Source: Bog-473 sp963717455
GTDB taxonomy: Bacteria; Actinomycetota; Acidimicrobiia; Acidimicrobiales; RAAP-2
Assembly: GCA_963717455.1 (NCBI GenBank)
Contig: OY970336.1
Span: 4,960,001 to 5,024,000 of the forward strand
DNA: 64,000 nucleotides
Direction: 5' to 3'
Part shown: piece after piece, positions 36,407 through 46,116 of the stretch
Layout of the letters: each line of letters starts with the position of its first letter
Numbering within the stretch: position 1 is the first letter of the stretch
Position numbers and translations under genes: made by a program
The notes under the pieces: model-generated
Told to the model about the DNA's origin: nothing
What the model saw: only the letters and a program-made list of their open reading frames with translations
Database searches by the model: none

Positions 36407-36876
36407 TGGGCCACCTCCCGCCCCTCCGCGGGGCCATCGAAGAGCTTCTTGTACTCACCGTATCCCTCGGCCTCGAGGTCCTCATAGGGCACGAAGCGCA
36501 GGGCGGCAGAGTTGATGCAGTACCGCAGGCCCCCCTCCTGGGGTGGGCCATCATTGAAGACGTGCCCGAGGTGGCTGTCGCCGTGGCTCGAGCGGACCTC
36601 GGTCCTGATCATCCCGTGGCTCCGATCCTCGTTCTCGACGACGTTACGAGGCTCGAGCGGAACGGTGAAGCTCGGCCAGCCGCATCCGCTGTCGAACTTC
36701 TTGGTGGAGGCGAAAAGGGGTTCCCCCGAGACCACGTCGACGTAGATCCCGGCCTCCTTGTGGTCCCAGAATTCGTTGTCGAACGCTGGTTCGGTCGCGC
36801 TCTCCTGGGTGACCGCGAACTGGCGGGGGTTCAGCTGGGAAACGGCTCCTGGGTCCTTCTCGTAATTCTCCCTCAC
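36403..36876 (-). CDS. msrB: peptide-methionine (R)-S-oxide reductase, zinc-less type
   Basis: Reduces the R-epimer of methionine sulfoxide (157 aa). The catalytic C120 is in LRYCINSAALRF and the resolving C65 in FDSGCGWPSF; HLGHVFNDGP is also conserved. The two CxxC pairs that bind structural zinc in many MsrB proteins are absent (the first place reads EAGIYVDVVSGEPLF), so this is the zinc-free form. It leads the msrBA operon. A 223-bp gap upstream separates it from the acyl-CoA ligase gene and should hold its promoter. Confidence 0.96.
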   Translation of the reverse strand: MRENYEKDPGAVSQLNPRQFAVTQESATEPAFDNEFWDHKEAGIYVDVVSGEPLFASTKKFDSGCGWPSFTVPLEPRNVVENEDRSHGMIRTEVRSSHGDSHLGHVFNDGPPQEGGLRYCINSAALRFVPYEDLEAEGYGEYKKLFDGPAEGREVAQ

Positions 36877-37099
36877 GACGACTCCTTTGCCACTGCAGTG
36901 GCCTCTACCTAACCACCATTTCCAACGCCGGGACGGCTCGTTTCATTTCTCCCCGGCCCGCCGGGTCAGGTGGGGATACCGCAGTCGGATTATGCCGTCC
37001 ACCAGGAATTTCGGCCTTCTGCCCGGGCGACGAGCGGTGGCGGTCAAGCCGCTGGTGACGAGGAGGGAGGCGGCGGCTGACCTGATGCACGTGCATCGG

Positions 37100-38593
37100 C
37101 TATGTCGCCTGCGCCTCCCGGGACTCCCGCTCATCCCGCTCCTCGGTCAGAGCCGCCCGATTGAATTTCATGACATCGTTCCTCGGGATCGCCTCCACCA
37201 GCTCCACCGTCTTCGGAACCTTGTACGCAGCGAGCCGCGTCCTGGCGAAAGCGATGATGTCGGTGGGAAGCGGCGGATCGGCCCGATCGACGGGCTGGAC
37301 GATCGCATGCACCCGGCGGCCCCACTCCGGATCCCGCAGGCCGACGACGACAACGTCGGCGATGGCCGGGTGCTCGCTGAGCGCAGCCTCCACTTCTGCA
37401 GGGAAGACATTGACCGCCCCGGTCACGATCATGTCGGCACGGCGGTCGGCCACGTAGAGATATCCCTCCTTGTCCAGGCAGCCCATGTCCCCCACGGTGA
37501 CGAACCCATCGCCTGTCGAGAGCATCGGCTCCACGTTGCCGCCCATGTACGTCGCTTCGGGGCCAGAAGCCCTGCGCATGTAGATCCCGCCGATCTCCCC
37601 TGCGGGGAGTTCCGCTCCCCCCTCGCCGAGGATCCGTATCTCGGTGCCCATGTAGCCGCGACCAACGGTTCCGGGGTGGTCGAGCCATTCGTCTCCTCGA
37701 CAGCACACGTAGCCGTGCCGCTCCGATGCGCCATAGGTCACGAAGAAGTGCTCGGGCCCGATCAGCTCACACCATCGCCGTCCGAGCCAGACCGGCAGCA
37801 AGGCTGCCCCTTGCTGCACCCAGTCGAGCGACGACAGGTCTCGCTGGTCGATGTCGGGCACCTGAGCCAGTCGCTGCAGCATCGGGGTCGCCCCGACGAA
37901 CCCGGTCACCCGGTGCCGTTCGATCAGGTCGAGCACCCGCTGGGCGTCGAACCGCTCGAGCAGCACGACTGCCACTCCCGACATGAGGTTCCTGGTCGCC
38001 GTGAAGCCGTTCGAGTGGTACAGCGGCGCCGGGATCAGCACGCGCTGCGGCTGCGGGAGCGGACCGTACGACTCCACCGCAGCTGCCGTGGACGCCCCCT
38101 CGACATACCGGCCAGGATTCTTCATCATGATGACCTTCGGGACACCCGTCGACCCCGAGCTGCAGATCCCCCAACCATGAGGCGGCGTCACCTCGGGAAG
38201 GGGGCTGGTCGGGGCTGACACCGCCTCCTCGAAGAGGTCCGCCTGCTCAGCATCGACGATCAGGCGGGGCCCGATGACCGCCAGCACCCGGTCTCGCTCC
38301 CACTCGGGAAGGTTCCACCGCATCGGGACGACCACGGCACCAACCTTCCATCCCGCGAAGGTCGCAACGAGGTGGTCCGGGGTGTTGGGGAGGGAGATCG
38401 CCAGGTGATCGCCCACCGTGAGGCCCCGCGCCGACAGCACCCGGGCGAGCTGGGTCGACCGGTCGTCGAGCTCACCAAACGTGACGATCCGCTCGCTGCC
38501 GTCCTGGGCGGCGAACACGATACCGACCCCCTCCGGGTCCGCCTGGGCGACCTGGTGGATCTGGGTACCGAAGGGCACGCCGGCAGATGTCAT
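37100..38593 (-). CDS. acyl-CoA synthetase (AMP-forming), FadD-like
   Basis: Adenylate-forming ligase (497 aa) making an acyl-CoA from an acid, ATP and CoA. Motifs: the P-loop CSSGSTGVPKVIMMKNPGRY, YGASERHG, the hinge GDMGCLDKEGYLYVADRRAD and the catalytic lysine in PRNDVMKFNR. The P-loop is SSGSTG instead of the commoner TSGTTG. The next genes upstream on other transcripts are an acyl-CoA dehydrogenase pair and an aldehyde dehydrogenase, so it may activate the acid made by the latter. The substrate is open. Confidence 0.93.
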   Translation of the reverse strand: MTSAGVPFGTQIHQVAQADPEGVGIVFAAQDGSERIVTFGELDDRSTQLARVLSARGLTVGDHLAISLPNTPDHLVATFAGWKVGAVVVPMRWNLPEWERDRVLAVIGPRLIVDAEQADLFEEAVSAPTSPLPEVTPPHGWGICSSGSTGVPKVIMMKNPGRYVEGASTAAAVESYGPLPQPQRVLIPAPLYHSNGFTATRNLMSGVAVVLLERFDAQRVLDLIERHRVTGFVGATPMLQRLAQVPDIDQRDLSSLDWVQQGAALLPVWLGRRWCELIGPEHFFVTYGASERHGYVCCRGDEWLDHPGTVGRGYMGTEIRILGEGGAELPAGEIGGIYMRRASGPEATYMGGNVEPMLSTGDGFVTVGDMGCLDKEGYLYVADRRADMIVTGAVNVFPAEVEAALSEHPAIADVVVVGLRDPEWGRRVHAIVQPVDRADPPLPTDIIAFARTRLAAYKVPKTVELVEAIPRNDVMKFNRAALTEERDERESREAQAT

Positions 38594-38636
38594 CGATCCT
38601 CAGCTCGCGCCGCCATCGACATGGCAAAGCCGTTCA

Positions 38637-39806
38637 TCACGCTCGGGGCAGACCGAGGCCCCGCTGGGCAATGATGTTCCGCTGGATCTCGCTCGTACCG
38701 CCGTAGGTTGTCGTTCCCAGCGCAAACCGGTACGAGTAGTCCGCGATCCCGCGTGCGATGGCTGCGGGATCCCCGTCAGCCCGGATGCCGTCCGGTCCGA
38801 GCATGTCCATGAAGTCAGCCGATTGCCTTGTCAGCGTCTCGGTGGCGAACAGCTTGGCCATCGATCCTTCGACTCCGGGAAGGGTCCCCGCGTTCTGCAC
38901 CCAGGCGCAGCGGCGGGCCAGCAGGGTGCTGACTTCGATCTCGGCGGCCGCCCGACCGAGGCGAGCCTGAACGTCGATGTCCTCAGATCTCGGACGTCCC
39001 GCATCGTCGGGGGCCGCAAGGGCCCATCGCTCCATGGCGCGGAGAAGGCGACGCGAATCACCACCCTGGGGCAAGGATCGCTCAAACGTGAGGCCGACCG
39101 TCATGACCTCCCAGCCGCCGTCGATCTCCCCGATCCGCAGTGCGTCGTCCACCCTGACATCGGAGTAGAAGGTCAGGTTCGTCCTCTCGCCGGACACCGT
39201 CGACACGGGCTGGATCTCGACACCCGGCTGGCGCAACGGCACCAGGAACGTCGTCAGGCCCTTGTGCTTGGCCACCTCGGAATTCGTCCGGGTCAGAAGG
39301 AACACATAGTCAGCCTCTTGGGCATTGGTCGTGAACATCTTCTGACCGTTGATCACCCATTCGTCGCCATCGCGCACGGCGCGGGTCTGCGCGGCTGCGA
39401 CGTCGGACCCCGCCTCGGGCTCGGTGAAGCCGAGCACGATGATGATCTCCCCCGCGAGAGCCTGGGGCACGATCAGGCGTTTCTGTTCCTCCGTCCCCAT
39501 ATGCCGAATGACGTTGGCCACCATGAGCGTGGTGCTGCCGCCGTACGTGGGCGCCCCCGCAGTCTGGAACTCTTCGGCCATCGCCAACACCTCGAGGGCG
39601 TCGCGACCCTGGCCTCCGTATTCCACGGGCCACCCAGGCGCCAGCATCCCGTGCTCCACCCGCGCCTTGTGGAAATTCCAGTCGTGATGGACCCCGGTCG
39701 CGTGCATCCGCTCACGCACGTCGTCCGTGAAGTACTCGTCCAAGAACCGTCTGGCCTCGTCTCGTAACGCATCGCTGCCCTCACCCAGACGAAAATCCAT
39801 CGTCAT
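38637..39806 (-). CDS. acyl-CoA dehydrogenase, large subunit
   Basis: FAD acyl-CoA dehydrogenase (389 aa). It has VLGFTEPEAGSDVAAAQTRA, EWVINGQKMFTTNAQEADYV and the C-terminal YGGTSEIQRNIIAQRGLGLP. I take the ATG at 39806, whose first bases overlap the upstream stop (ATGA); the longer open frame is antisense or out of phase. It is the second gene of the third coupled pair in this window, in the same order (small-large) as 17547/16279. The substrate is probably a large acyl-CoA, by analogy with heteromeric FadE enzymes. Confidence 0.93.
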   Translation of the reverse strand: MTMDFRLGEGSDALRDEARRFLDEYFTDDVRERMHATGVHHDWNFHKARVEHGMLAPGWPVEYGGQGRDALEVLAMAEEFQTAGAPTYGGSTTLMVANVIRHMGTEEQKRLIVPQALAGEIIIVLGFTEPEAGSDVAAAQTRAVRDGDEWVINGQKMFTTNAQEADYVFLLTRTNSEVAKHKGLTTFLVPLRQPGVEIQPVSTVSGERTNLTFYSDVRVDDALRIGEIDGGWEVMTVGLTFERSLPQGGDSRRLLRAMERWALAAPDDAGRPRSEDIDVQARLGRAAAEIEVSTLLARRCAWVQNAGTLPGVEGSMAKLFATETLTRQSADFMDMLGPDGIRADGDPAAIARGIADYSYRFALGTTTYGGTSEIQRNIIAQRGLGLPRA

Positions 39807-40831
39807 CCGCCGTTTCCCACAGCCGAGAGTCGTTCGATCGCTCCCCGCGCGTACATGTGCGACGGCTCCCCGAACACCGCAGGCCAAGCTCTGGCTCGCC
39901 GGAAGAACAGTTGGATATCGAACTCGAGCATGAAGCCGTATCCGCCGTGATAGTGCAGACTGCGATAGCTCGCCTTGCGGGCAGCCTCCGCGCAGAATCC
40001 GCAGGAAAGGCACGCTAACTCCCTGGCCCGTGGGACCTCGTCGCCGGCGGCCCACGCCGCTTCCCGGGCGATGAGCTTGCTGCCCTCCATTGCCGTCGCC
40101 GCATCGGCCAATCCGTGGGCAACGGCCTGGAATGATCCGATCGGGACTCCGAAGGCCCGCCGCTCCTTCGCGTAGTCCACTCCGAGCTCGATTGAGCGGG
40201 ACCCGACGCCGACGAGGGCGTTCGCCATGAGCACCATCCATTCGTCGCGTGCGCTCTCGAACAGTTGCTCCGCCGGCTCGCCGGACACCAACTCCACCAC
40301 TGCCGAGTCGACGGCGATGTCGGCAAGTGGCATCGACCCGGTGTTGGGTACCGGTCGTGCCCGATCCACGATGGCCATGCACTTCAGCTGGCCGTGGTCG
40401 AAGAAGATCACCTCGTCAGCCACCGACCCACCCGGAACCAGCGCGAGCACACCACCGTGGGGCGGGTGCAGCGCGATGGTGACCAGATGGCCGCGGCCAA
40501 GGGCCCGGCCGAGGGCCTCGGCCGCGGCATGACCTCCGGCCCGCGCCAGGAGCCGCGCCGCGACCTGTGCCTCTATCAGGGGAGCGGGCCCGAGATGCCT
40601 GCCGTGTTGCTCTGCGACAAGGGCCATATCGAGCAGGGACGCGCCCCAGCCCCCCGATTGCTCGTCGATCGCCATCTCCAGGGCGCCCATTGTCCGCAAC
40701 GATGCCCACAGGTCGGCATCGTGACCAGACGGCTCGGCGGCCCGTACCCGCTCCATCGGGCACTCCTTGGCATAGAACGCTGCGAAGGCATCGATGAGTT
40801 GTTGCTGCTCTCCCGAGGGATTCAGGTCCAT
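39803..40831 (-). CDS. acyl-CoA dehydrogenase, small subunit
   Basis: Acyl-CoA dehydrogenase-like subunit (342 aa). The N-terminal domain is normal (LWASLRTMGALEMAIDEQSG). The C-terminus has KERRAFGVPIGSFQAVAHGL and SYRSLHYHGGYGFMLEFDIQ. Small partner subunits of this type often lack catalytic residues and complete the active site of the large partner; I cannot decide that here. It is coupled to the next gene by ATGA and starts 21 bp after the aldehyde dehydrogenase stop, so all three are one operon. Confidence 0.91.
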   Translation of the reverse strand: MDLNPSGEQQQLIDAFAAFYAKECPMERVRAAEPSGHDADLWASLRTMGALEMAIDEQSGGWGASLLDMALVAEQHGRHLGPAPLIEAQVAARLLARAGGHAAAEALGRALGRGHLVTIALHPPHGGVLALVPGGSVADEVIFFDHGQLKCMAIVDRARPVPNTGSMPLADIAVDSAVVELVSGEPAEQLFESARDEWMVLMANALVGVGSRSIELGVDYAKERRAFGVPIGSFQAVAHGLADAATAMEGSKLIAREAAWAAGDEVPRARELACLSCGFCAEAARKASYRSLHYHGGYGFMLEFDIQLFFRRARAWPAVFGEPSHMYARGAIERLSAVGNGG

Positions 40832-40852
40832 GGCACGAGTTCTGGCCGCGGC

Positions 40853-42343
40853 TCAGCGGTTGTCGGCGGGCTCGCCCTCGAGGATCACGGTCTTCGTCTC
40901 GAGGAAGGGCAGGAGTCCTTCCGTGCCACCCTCGCGGCCGATACCGGACTGCTTGAAGCCTCCGAAGGCGACGCCGAAGTCGGTGCGGAAGGCGTTGTGA
41001 CCGACGGTGCCGGAGCGCAGACGGCGGGCAACGTCCCGGGCCCGGTCCACGTCGTGGGTGAACACTGACGCGTTGAGACCGTAGATGGTGTCGTTGGCGG
41101 TGGCCACGATCTGATCTTCGTCTCCGACCGGGATCACGCTCAACACCGGGCCGAAGATCTCCTCCTGTGCGATCGTTGACGAGTTCTCTACGTTGGCGAA
41201 CACCGTCGGCTCGACGTAGTAGCCGCGATCGAGGTCCTTGGGCCGTCCGCCACCGGTGACCAGAGTCGCTCCCTGTTCGATCCCCGTCGCGATGTAGCCC
41301 TCGACCCGGTCGCGCTGACGGCTGGACACGAGCGGGCCCATCTGCGTCGCTGCGTCAAAGGGGTCACCGACCCGCACCTGGGAGAAGGCGCTCGCCAAGG
41401 CGTCGACGAGCTCGTCGTGGCGCCGGCGGCTGACGACGATCCGGGTCAGCGAGGAGCACACCTGTCCCGCGAGCATGCATTCCGCCCTGGCCAGGGTCGT
41501 GGCGGCCTCGCTCAGATCCATGTCGTCCAGGATCAGGGCCGCGGACTTCCCACCCAATTCCAGGGTGCAGCGGGCAATCCGCTCTCCGCAGAGGGATGCG
41601 ATCCGACGACCGGCGGCGGTCGACCCGGTAAAGGTGATCTTGTCGACGCGGGCGTCTCTGACGAGGAGCTCGGAGACCTCCCGGTCGGCGGTCACGACGT
41701 TCAGCACCCCCGCAGGAAGGCCCAGGGCCTCGGCGATCTCAGCCACCACGTAGGCGTCACCGGGTGCCTCCGGTGAGCACTTCAGCACGACGGTGCACCC
41801 CGCCAGGAGGGCCGGGGCAACCTTGTACGTGATGAGCCCGATCGGGGCGTTCCACGGGATGATGGCGCCGACCACCCCCACAGGCTCCCGTACGAGGAGG
41901 CCGAACTCGCCCTGGGACGGCCGCACCCTCTCCTCGAAGGGAAAGCTCCCGGCCAGGCCCGCGTAGTAGTCGAATGCGCTTGCGATTCCCGCGGCACCGT
42001 GCTTGGCGACGATGTGGAGAGCACCCGACTCGCGAGGCCAAATCTGTCCGATGTCCTCGGCCCTCTCCCGCAGGCCGATGGCGAAGCCCGTGAGGAACTC
42101 GGCCCGTTCGGCGTGACTCATCCGGGGCCAGGGCCCCTCGTCGAAGGCCCGGCGGGCGGCCGTCACGGCGCGGTCGATGTCGGCGGGCTGCGCCTCGGGG
42201 ACACGGAAGTAGATCGCTTCCGTGCTCGAGTCGATCACATCGATGGTGGCCTCCGAAGAGGGGGTGACCCAGGCGCCATCGATGAAGAACCGATCGGCGT
42301 GTCGCAGCGGTACCGCAGCCTCATGTGTCACGGTCATTTGCAC
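40853..42343 (-). CDS. aldehyde dehydrogenase (NAD(P)+)
   Basis: Aldehyde dehydrogenase (496 aa) with PWNAPIGLITYKVAPALLAG, the FTGSTAAGRRIA turn, the general-base motif LELGGKSAALILDDMDL, the catalytic Cys in LAGQVCSSLTRIVV and the C-terminal FGGFKQSGIGREGG. It is a distant paralogue of the one at 14722. It heads an operon with an acyl-CoA dehydrogenase pair and follows a VOC gene and a P450 on the same strand, a likely order of hydroxylation, oxidation to acid and beta-oxidation. The start may be the ATG at 42343 or 42337. Confidence 0.94.
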   Translation of the reverse strand: MQMTVTHEAAVPLRHADRFFIDGAWVTPSSEATIDVIDSSTEAIYFRVPEAQPADIDRAVTAARRAFDEGPWPRMSHAERAEFLTGFAIGLRERAEDIGQIWPRESGALHIVAKHGAAGIASAFDYYAGLAGSFPFEERVRPSQGEFGLLVREPVGVVGAIIPWNAPIGLITYKVAPALLAGCTVVLKCSPEAPGDAYVVAEIAEALGLPAGVLNVVTADREVSELLVRDARVDKITFTGSTAAGRRIASLCGERIARCTLELGGKSAALILDDMDLSEAATTLARAECMLAGQVCSSLTRIVVSRRRHDELVDALASAFSQVRVGDPFDAATQMGPLVSSRQRDRVEGYIATGIEQGATLVTGGGRPKDLDRGYYVEPTVFANVENSSTIAQEEIFGPVLSVIPVGDEDQIVATANDTIYGLNASVFTHDVDRARDVARRLRSGTVGHNAFRTDFGVAFGGFKQSGIGREGGTEGLLPFLETKTVILEGEPADNR

Positions 42344-42428
42344 GCTCCCTCAGTCAATGCACGGGCCGCTTCGCGGGGCCGCGCCCGAAGGTTTCCACAG
42401 TAGCCACCCCTCTGACCTGCCATCGGGG

Positions 42429-42871
42429 TCACGGCTTCGGCGGCAGGCTGTCGCGGTAGGCCACAGGCAACAGCTCGATCAACTGCCCGTCGGGGTCTCT
42501 GACAAACAGGGCGGCACCGATGTCGCTGTCCAGGACGATCTGCCCGCCGCATTCGGCAGCCCGCTCGGCCGTAGCCCGGACGTCGTCGACTGAGATCGAC
42601 AAGTGGGTCAGCCCCGGCTCGTTCATCGTGCGCGCGCGGTACGGCGCCGTCGCACCGGGCGCGGAGTAGTGCATCAGCTCCAGTACGAAGCCATTGAGGG
42701 TCAGATAGGAGGCAGTGACCCCGAGCGGCGGCGTGAGGCCGGTGAGCTTCCCCGTGGGCTGGTCGGGGGGGAGATCTCGTACCAGCTCTTGAAGCCGAAG
42801 ACCTCCTGGTAGAACCGTTTCGATCGTTCCAGGTCGGTCACGACCTGCCCAGTGTGGTTGTACGTGCCCAT
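42429..42871 (-). CDS. VOC/glyoxalase-fold protein, frameshifted
   Basis: Vicinal-oxygen-chelate metalloprotein. The ATG at 42871 gives MGTYNHTGQVVTDLERSKRF and FYQEVFGFKSWYEIS. The frame then breaks in a run of seven C (minus strand) at about 42765-42771. The other frame continues GKLTGLTPPLGVTASYLTLN, NEPGLTHLSISVDDVRATAE and LFVRDPDGQLIELLPVAY. The span is 3n+2, so one C is missing; restoring it gives a normal protein of about 147 residues with metal ligands in both halves. A slip in a homopolymer strongly suggests a read error. The function (dioxygenase, isomerase or lyase) is open. Confidence 0.85.
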
Positions 42872-42906
42872 TCGCGTCCTCCGGTAGGTGCAATCCGTCG
42901 AGTCGA

Positions 42907-44163
42907 TCAGTCGACCGGGGTGAATTCGAGGTAGAGGCGGTCCAGGCCACGAAGCATCCATGTCGGCGTGTATTCCCAGCGGCGCGCACCTGCCGGTCCG
43001 TGGTGGGACTCCGAGATCCGGATGTCCTGCGTCCGATCGAGCAGGCGTTGGAGCGACACGTTCGATTCGGCACGGGCAAGCGGCGCACCGGCGCACGTAT
43101 GGATGCCGTGCCCGAACGCGATGTGCTGGCGGCCGTTCTCCCGGTCGAGGCGCAACTCACCGGGATCCTCGAACTCCCGCGGGTCGCGGTTCGCTGCGCT
43201 CGGCAGCACCATCACCGTGCTGCCGGCCGGGATCTTGGTGTCCTGCAACATGGTCGGCACACGGGACAGCCGAAAGGTGCCCTTGATCGGGCTTTCGAGC
43301 CGCAGCGCTTCCTCCAGGAACGGCGTGATCAGGCTGCGATCGTCACGGAGCTGTCGTTGCAGCTCGGGGTGGTCCCCGAGGATCTGCAGTGATGTGCTGA
43401 GGAGCCGGGCCGTCGTCTCTTGACCTGCCGCGAACAGATTGGACGCGATGCGCATCACGTCGTCGACGGGAGGCAGCGTGCCGTCGGGAAACGTGGCCGT
43501 GGCCAAGCCGGTCATGACGTCATCGCGGGGTTCGCGCCGACGATCCTCGATATAGGTCGTGAACTGTGCATAGAGGTACTCCAACGGCTTGTGCGTCATC
43601 TCGAGCGAGTCATGGTGCATGAGCTTTTCCAGGAATTCCTCATGATCTTCTTCGGGCACCCCGAGGAGATCGGCGATCACGAGAAGGGTGTATGGACCCG
43701 CGTACTCGCTGACGAACTCGCATTCACCCCGGGCATGGAAGCGGTCGATCTGGCGATCAGCGAGCCGTCTGAGAGACGCCTCGTTCTCCTTCAATCGTTT
43801 TGGTGTGATCAGCCGCATGAGGAGGCCCCGGTGTGCGGTGTGCTTTGGGGGATCAAAGGTCGGCAACTGATCGCCGAACGGAAGTTCGTCCCGGTAGGTC
43901 TCGATGATCTCGGTGACATCGTCGCCCTCGAGGGGAACGGGGAACTTCGCGAAGGGACCGATCGCCGAGATGCAGTTCGAGAACGTCGCCTGATCGTGAT
44001 AGACGGCGATCGCCTCGTCGTAGCCGGTCACCATGTAGACGTCGTGGTACGGCTCCTTCGTGACCGGGCATTGTGCACGGAGGTAGTCGAAGTAGGGGTA
44101 CGGGTCCTCGGTGAGATCCTTGGTACGGAAGTAGTCGACGGAATCGAACGTGTCGTCGCTCAA
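42907..44163 (-). CDS. cytochrome P450 (paralogue 2)
   Basis: Heme monooxygenase (418 aa). I-helix AAGQETTARLL, ExxR in LEEALRLESP, heme-cysteine loop FGHGIHTCAGAPLAR. It is a close paralogue of the P450 at 12801: both share TGLATATFPDG and a C-terminal segment IRISE-x-HHGPAG. The TTG at 44163 is the start because GAGGAG lies 5 bp upstream and the protein then begins SDDTFDSVDYF; a longer frame to 44442 is out of register with the family. It is transcribed away from an SDR at 44412. The substrate is unknown. Confidence 0.93.
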   Translation of the reverse strand: MSDDTFDSVDYFRTKDLTEDPYPYFDYLRAQCPVTKEPYHDVYMVTGYDEAIAVYHDQATFSNCISAIGPFAKFPVPLEGDDVTEIIETYRDELPFGDQLPTFDPPKHTAHRGLLMRLITPKRLKENEASLRRLADRQIDRFHARGECEFVSEYAGPYTLLVIADLLGVPEEDHEEFLEKLMHHDSLEMTHKPLEYLYAQFTTYIEDRRREPRDDVMTGLATATFPDGTLPPVDDVMRIASNLFAAGQETTARLLSTSLQILGDHPELQRQLRDDRSLITPFLEEALRLESPIKGTFRLSRVPTMLQDTKIPAGSTVMVLPSAANRDPREFEDPGELRLDRENGRQHIAFGHGIHTCAGAPLARAESNVSLQRLLDRTQDIRISESHHGPAGARRWEYTPTWMLRGLDRLYLEFTPVD

Positions 44164-44411
44164 TGGTGCTCCTCGGTCGTGAAGGGCGCGTGCGCCGTTC
44201 GGGTGGGTACGAGTGCATCGTGGTGGGGGTGCTCGGCTGCGGAGCCCCACCGTGCGCGTGTACAGCGCGGGTCGTGGATCCTCACGGTACGTCGGACGTC
44301 CGTCACGCGGGGTATGTTCCGGTGCCGCGCCGGAGTCCGAGAAGACGGCGAGGGTAGACGTGCGGAAGTCGATTCTCCGTGCCGAAGCCGAGTTGAAAGG
44401 AGCCGTTGAAG

Positions 44412-45203
44412 ATGGGGCAGGAGCTCGTGGGAAAGGTTGCAATCGTCACGGGCGGTTCGAGCGGAATCGGTCGCGCCACCGCCGAGCTCTTCGCCCAGGA
44501 GGGGGCGAAGGTCGTCGTCGCCGATATCGCCGTGGACGAGGGCGAGGCAGTGGCCGCCGGACTCGGTGATGCCGTGGCCTTCAAGCGAACTGACGTGTCC
44601 GACGCCGATGAGGTCCAGGCGTTGGTCGATTTCGCCGTGGACAGGTTCGGTGGGCTTCACGTCATGTTCAACAACGCCGGCATCTCGAGCTCGTTTCGTC
44701 GATTCTTGCGCGACGACCTCCGAGACTTTAACCGTGTGATGGCTGTCAACCTGTTTGGAGTGATCATCGGGACCCAGCGCGCGGGTCGGCACATGGCGGA
44801 GCATGGGGGTGGATCCATCATCAACACCTCGTCGATCGGGGGCCTGACGGGGGGCGGCCCTCCGATCTCCTATCGCACGTCCAAGGCCGCTATAGCCCAG
44901 TTCAGCCGGATGGTCGCAACAGATGTGGCCGAATACGGCGTCCGCGTGAATTGCATCGCACCCGGGCACATCGCGACGGGGATCACCAACTATGACCTGG
45001 GCCCGACCATTGAGCTCGACCAGCCGCTGCAGCGCCGAGGGACGTCGCGGGACGTCGCCGAGGCCGTGCTCTTCCTCGCCAGTGAGCGATCGGCCCAGAT
45101 CACCGGAATCGTCGTTCCGGTCGACGGGGGCACCGTAGCCGGCCGACCCGTCCGCCCGATGACGACTGTCCAGGCAACCGCCAAGGACGCGGACACCCGT
45201 TGA
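44412..45203 (+). CDS. SDR-family oxidoreductase
   Basis: Short-chain dehydrogenase (263 aa). TGGSSGIGRATAELFAQEG binds the cofactor, VVVADIA suggests NAD preference, NNAGIS follows, and the catalytic set is S-S-I-G-G with YRTSK. The ATG at 44412 has AAAGGAG nine bases upstream; a TTG six bases earlier is possible. It is divergent from the P450 at 42907-44163 and converges with another SDR. It may oxidise the alcohol made by that P450. Confidence 0.93.
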   Translation: MGQELVGKVAIVTGGSSGIGRATAELFAQEGAKVVVADIAVDEGEAVAAGLGDAVAFKRTDVSDADEVQALVDFAVDRFGGLHVMFNNAGISSSFRRFLRDDLRDFNRVMAVNLFGVIIGTQRAGRHMAEHGGGSIINTSSIGGLTGGGPPISYRTSKAAIAQFSRMVATDVAEYGVRVNCIAPGHIATGITNYDLGPTIELDQPLQRRGTSRDVAEAVLFLASERSAQITGIVVPVDGGTVAGRPVRPMTTVQATAKDADTR

Positions 45204-45324
45204 GAGGTCGCGGCCAGGAGACGGTGTGAACCGCTCGCAGCGCGGAGTGCTGACGTGCGGATGATCGGGTCGCACGGGCGGAGCGAGCACAGGTTTCAAC
45301 GATGTGGTGACGGCGTCCATTCTG

Positions 45325-46116
45325 CTAGGCCAACTTCGCGGACCAACCTCCGTCGACCGCGATGACGGCACCCGTCACGAATGAGGCTCGATCGGAAGCC
45401 AGAAACGCACCCACCTCGGCGACCTCGTGGGGCAGCCCGGCACGGTTGAGCGCGGCCTTGGCGGCGATGTCGGGGATGAAGTCCTCTGCTCCGACGGCCA
45501 TGATCTCGGTGAGGATGAACCCGGGGCAGATGGTGTTGACCCTGACCCCCTGAGTGCCGAACTCGATTGCAGCCGACTTGCTGGCACCGATGATCCCGTG
45601 CTTGGCCGCCTGGTACACGCTGGTGAAGGCGGAGCCGTTGAGGCCACCCACGGAAGACCAGTTGACGATGGAGCCGCCGCCTGTCTTGACCATGGCGCGG
45701 ATGCCGTGCTTCATCCCCAGCATCACCCCACGCAGATCGACGTCCATCAGCCGGTCGTAGAACTCCATGGTCAGATCGGTGAGCAGGCAACCGTCGGCGA
45801 TGCCGGCCACGTTGAGCACGGCGTCGACGCGTCCGAATTCCTCGACCGCGGTGGCCATCAGCGCCTCGACATCGGCCTCTTTCGTCACGTCGCAGTGCAC
45901 CGGCAGCACTCCCCCGCCGACCTCGGCCGCCGTGTCCTGCTCGGCACCGCTGATGTCCGCGGCTACGACCGTGGCGCCCTCCCGAACGAAGACCTTGACC
46001 GATGCTTTGGCCATTCCCGACCCGGCGCCGGTGATGACGGCCACCTTCCCGTCCAAGAGCCTGCCTCCGGCGCCGCTCGGCCCATCCGATGGGTTGGCCG
46101 CGTCGGCGGCGCTCAT
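45325..46116 (-). CDS. SDR-family oxidoreductase
   Basis: Short-chain dehydrogenase (263 aa). The cofactor motif is AVITGAGSGMAKASVKVF (GxxxGxA variant, with Ala-Lys where Gly is more common), then VVAADIS, NVAGIADG and catalytic YQAAK. The N-terminal 20 residues are a flexible Ala/Gly-rich extension. Its ATG shares one base with the stop of a 24-codon ORF upstream (TGATG) that has the better ribosome site, so it may be translated by coupling. It is divergent from the Baeyer-Villiger gene across the palindrome at 46213. Confidence 0.92.
   Translation of the reverse strand: MSAADAANPSDGPSGAGGRLLDGKVAVITGAGSGMAKASVKVFVREGATVVAADISGAEQDTAAEVGGGVLPVHCDVTKEADVEALMATAVEEFGRVDAVLNVAGIADGCLLTDLTMEFYDRLMDVDLRGVMLGMKHGIRAMVKTGGGSIVNWSSVGGLNGSAFTSVYQAAKHGIIGASKSAAIEFGTQGVRVNTICPGFILTEIMAVGAEDFIPDIAAKAALNRAGLPHEVAEVGAFLASDRASFVTGAVIAVDGGWSAKLA

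Noticed and set aside
37084..37097. Perfect 14-bp palindrome GATGCACGTGCATC
   Set aside because: A palindrome of this length is expected a few times by chance in 64 kb; it lies just past a gene end, has no copies that I saw, and is far from the msrB start.
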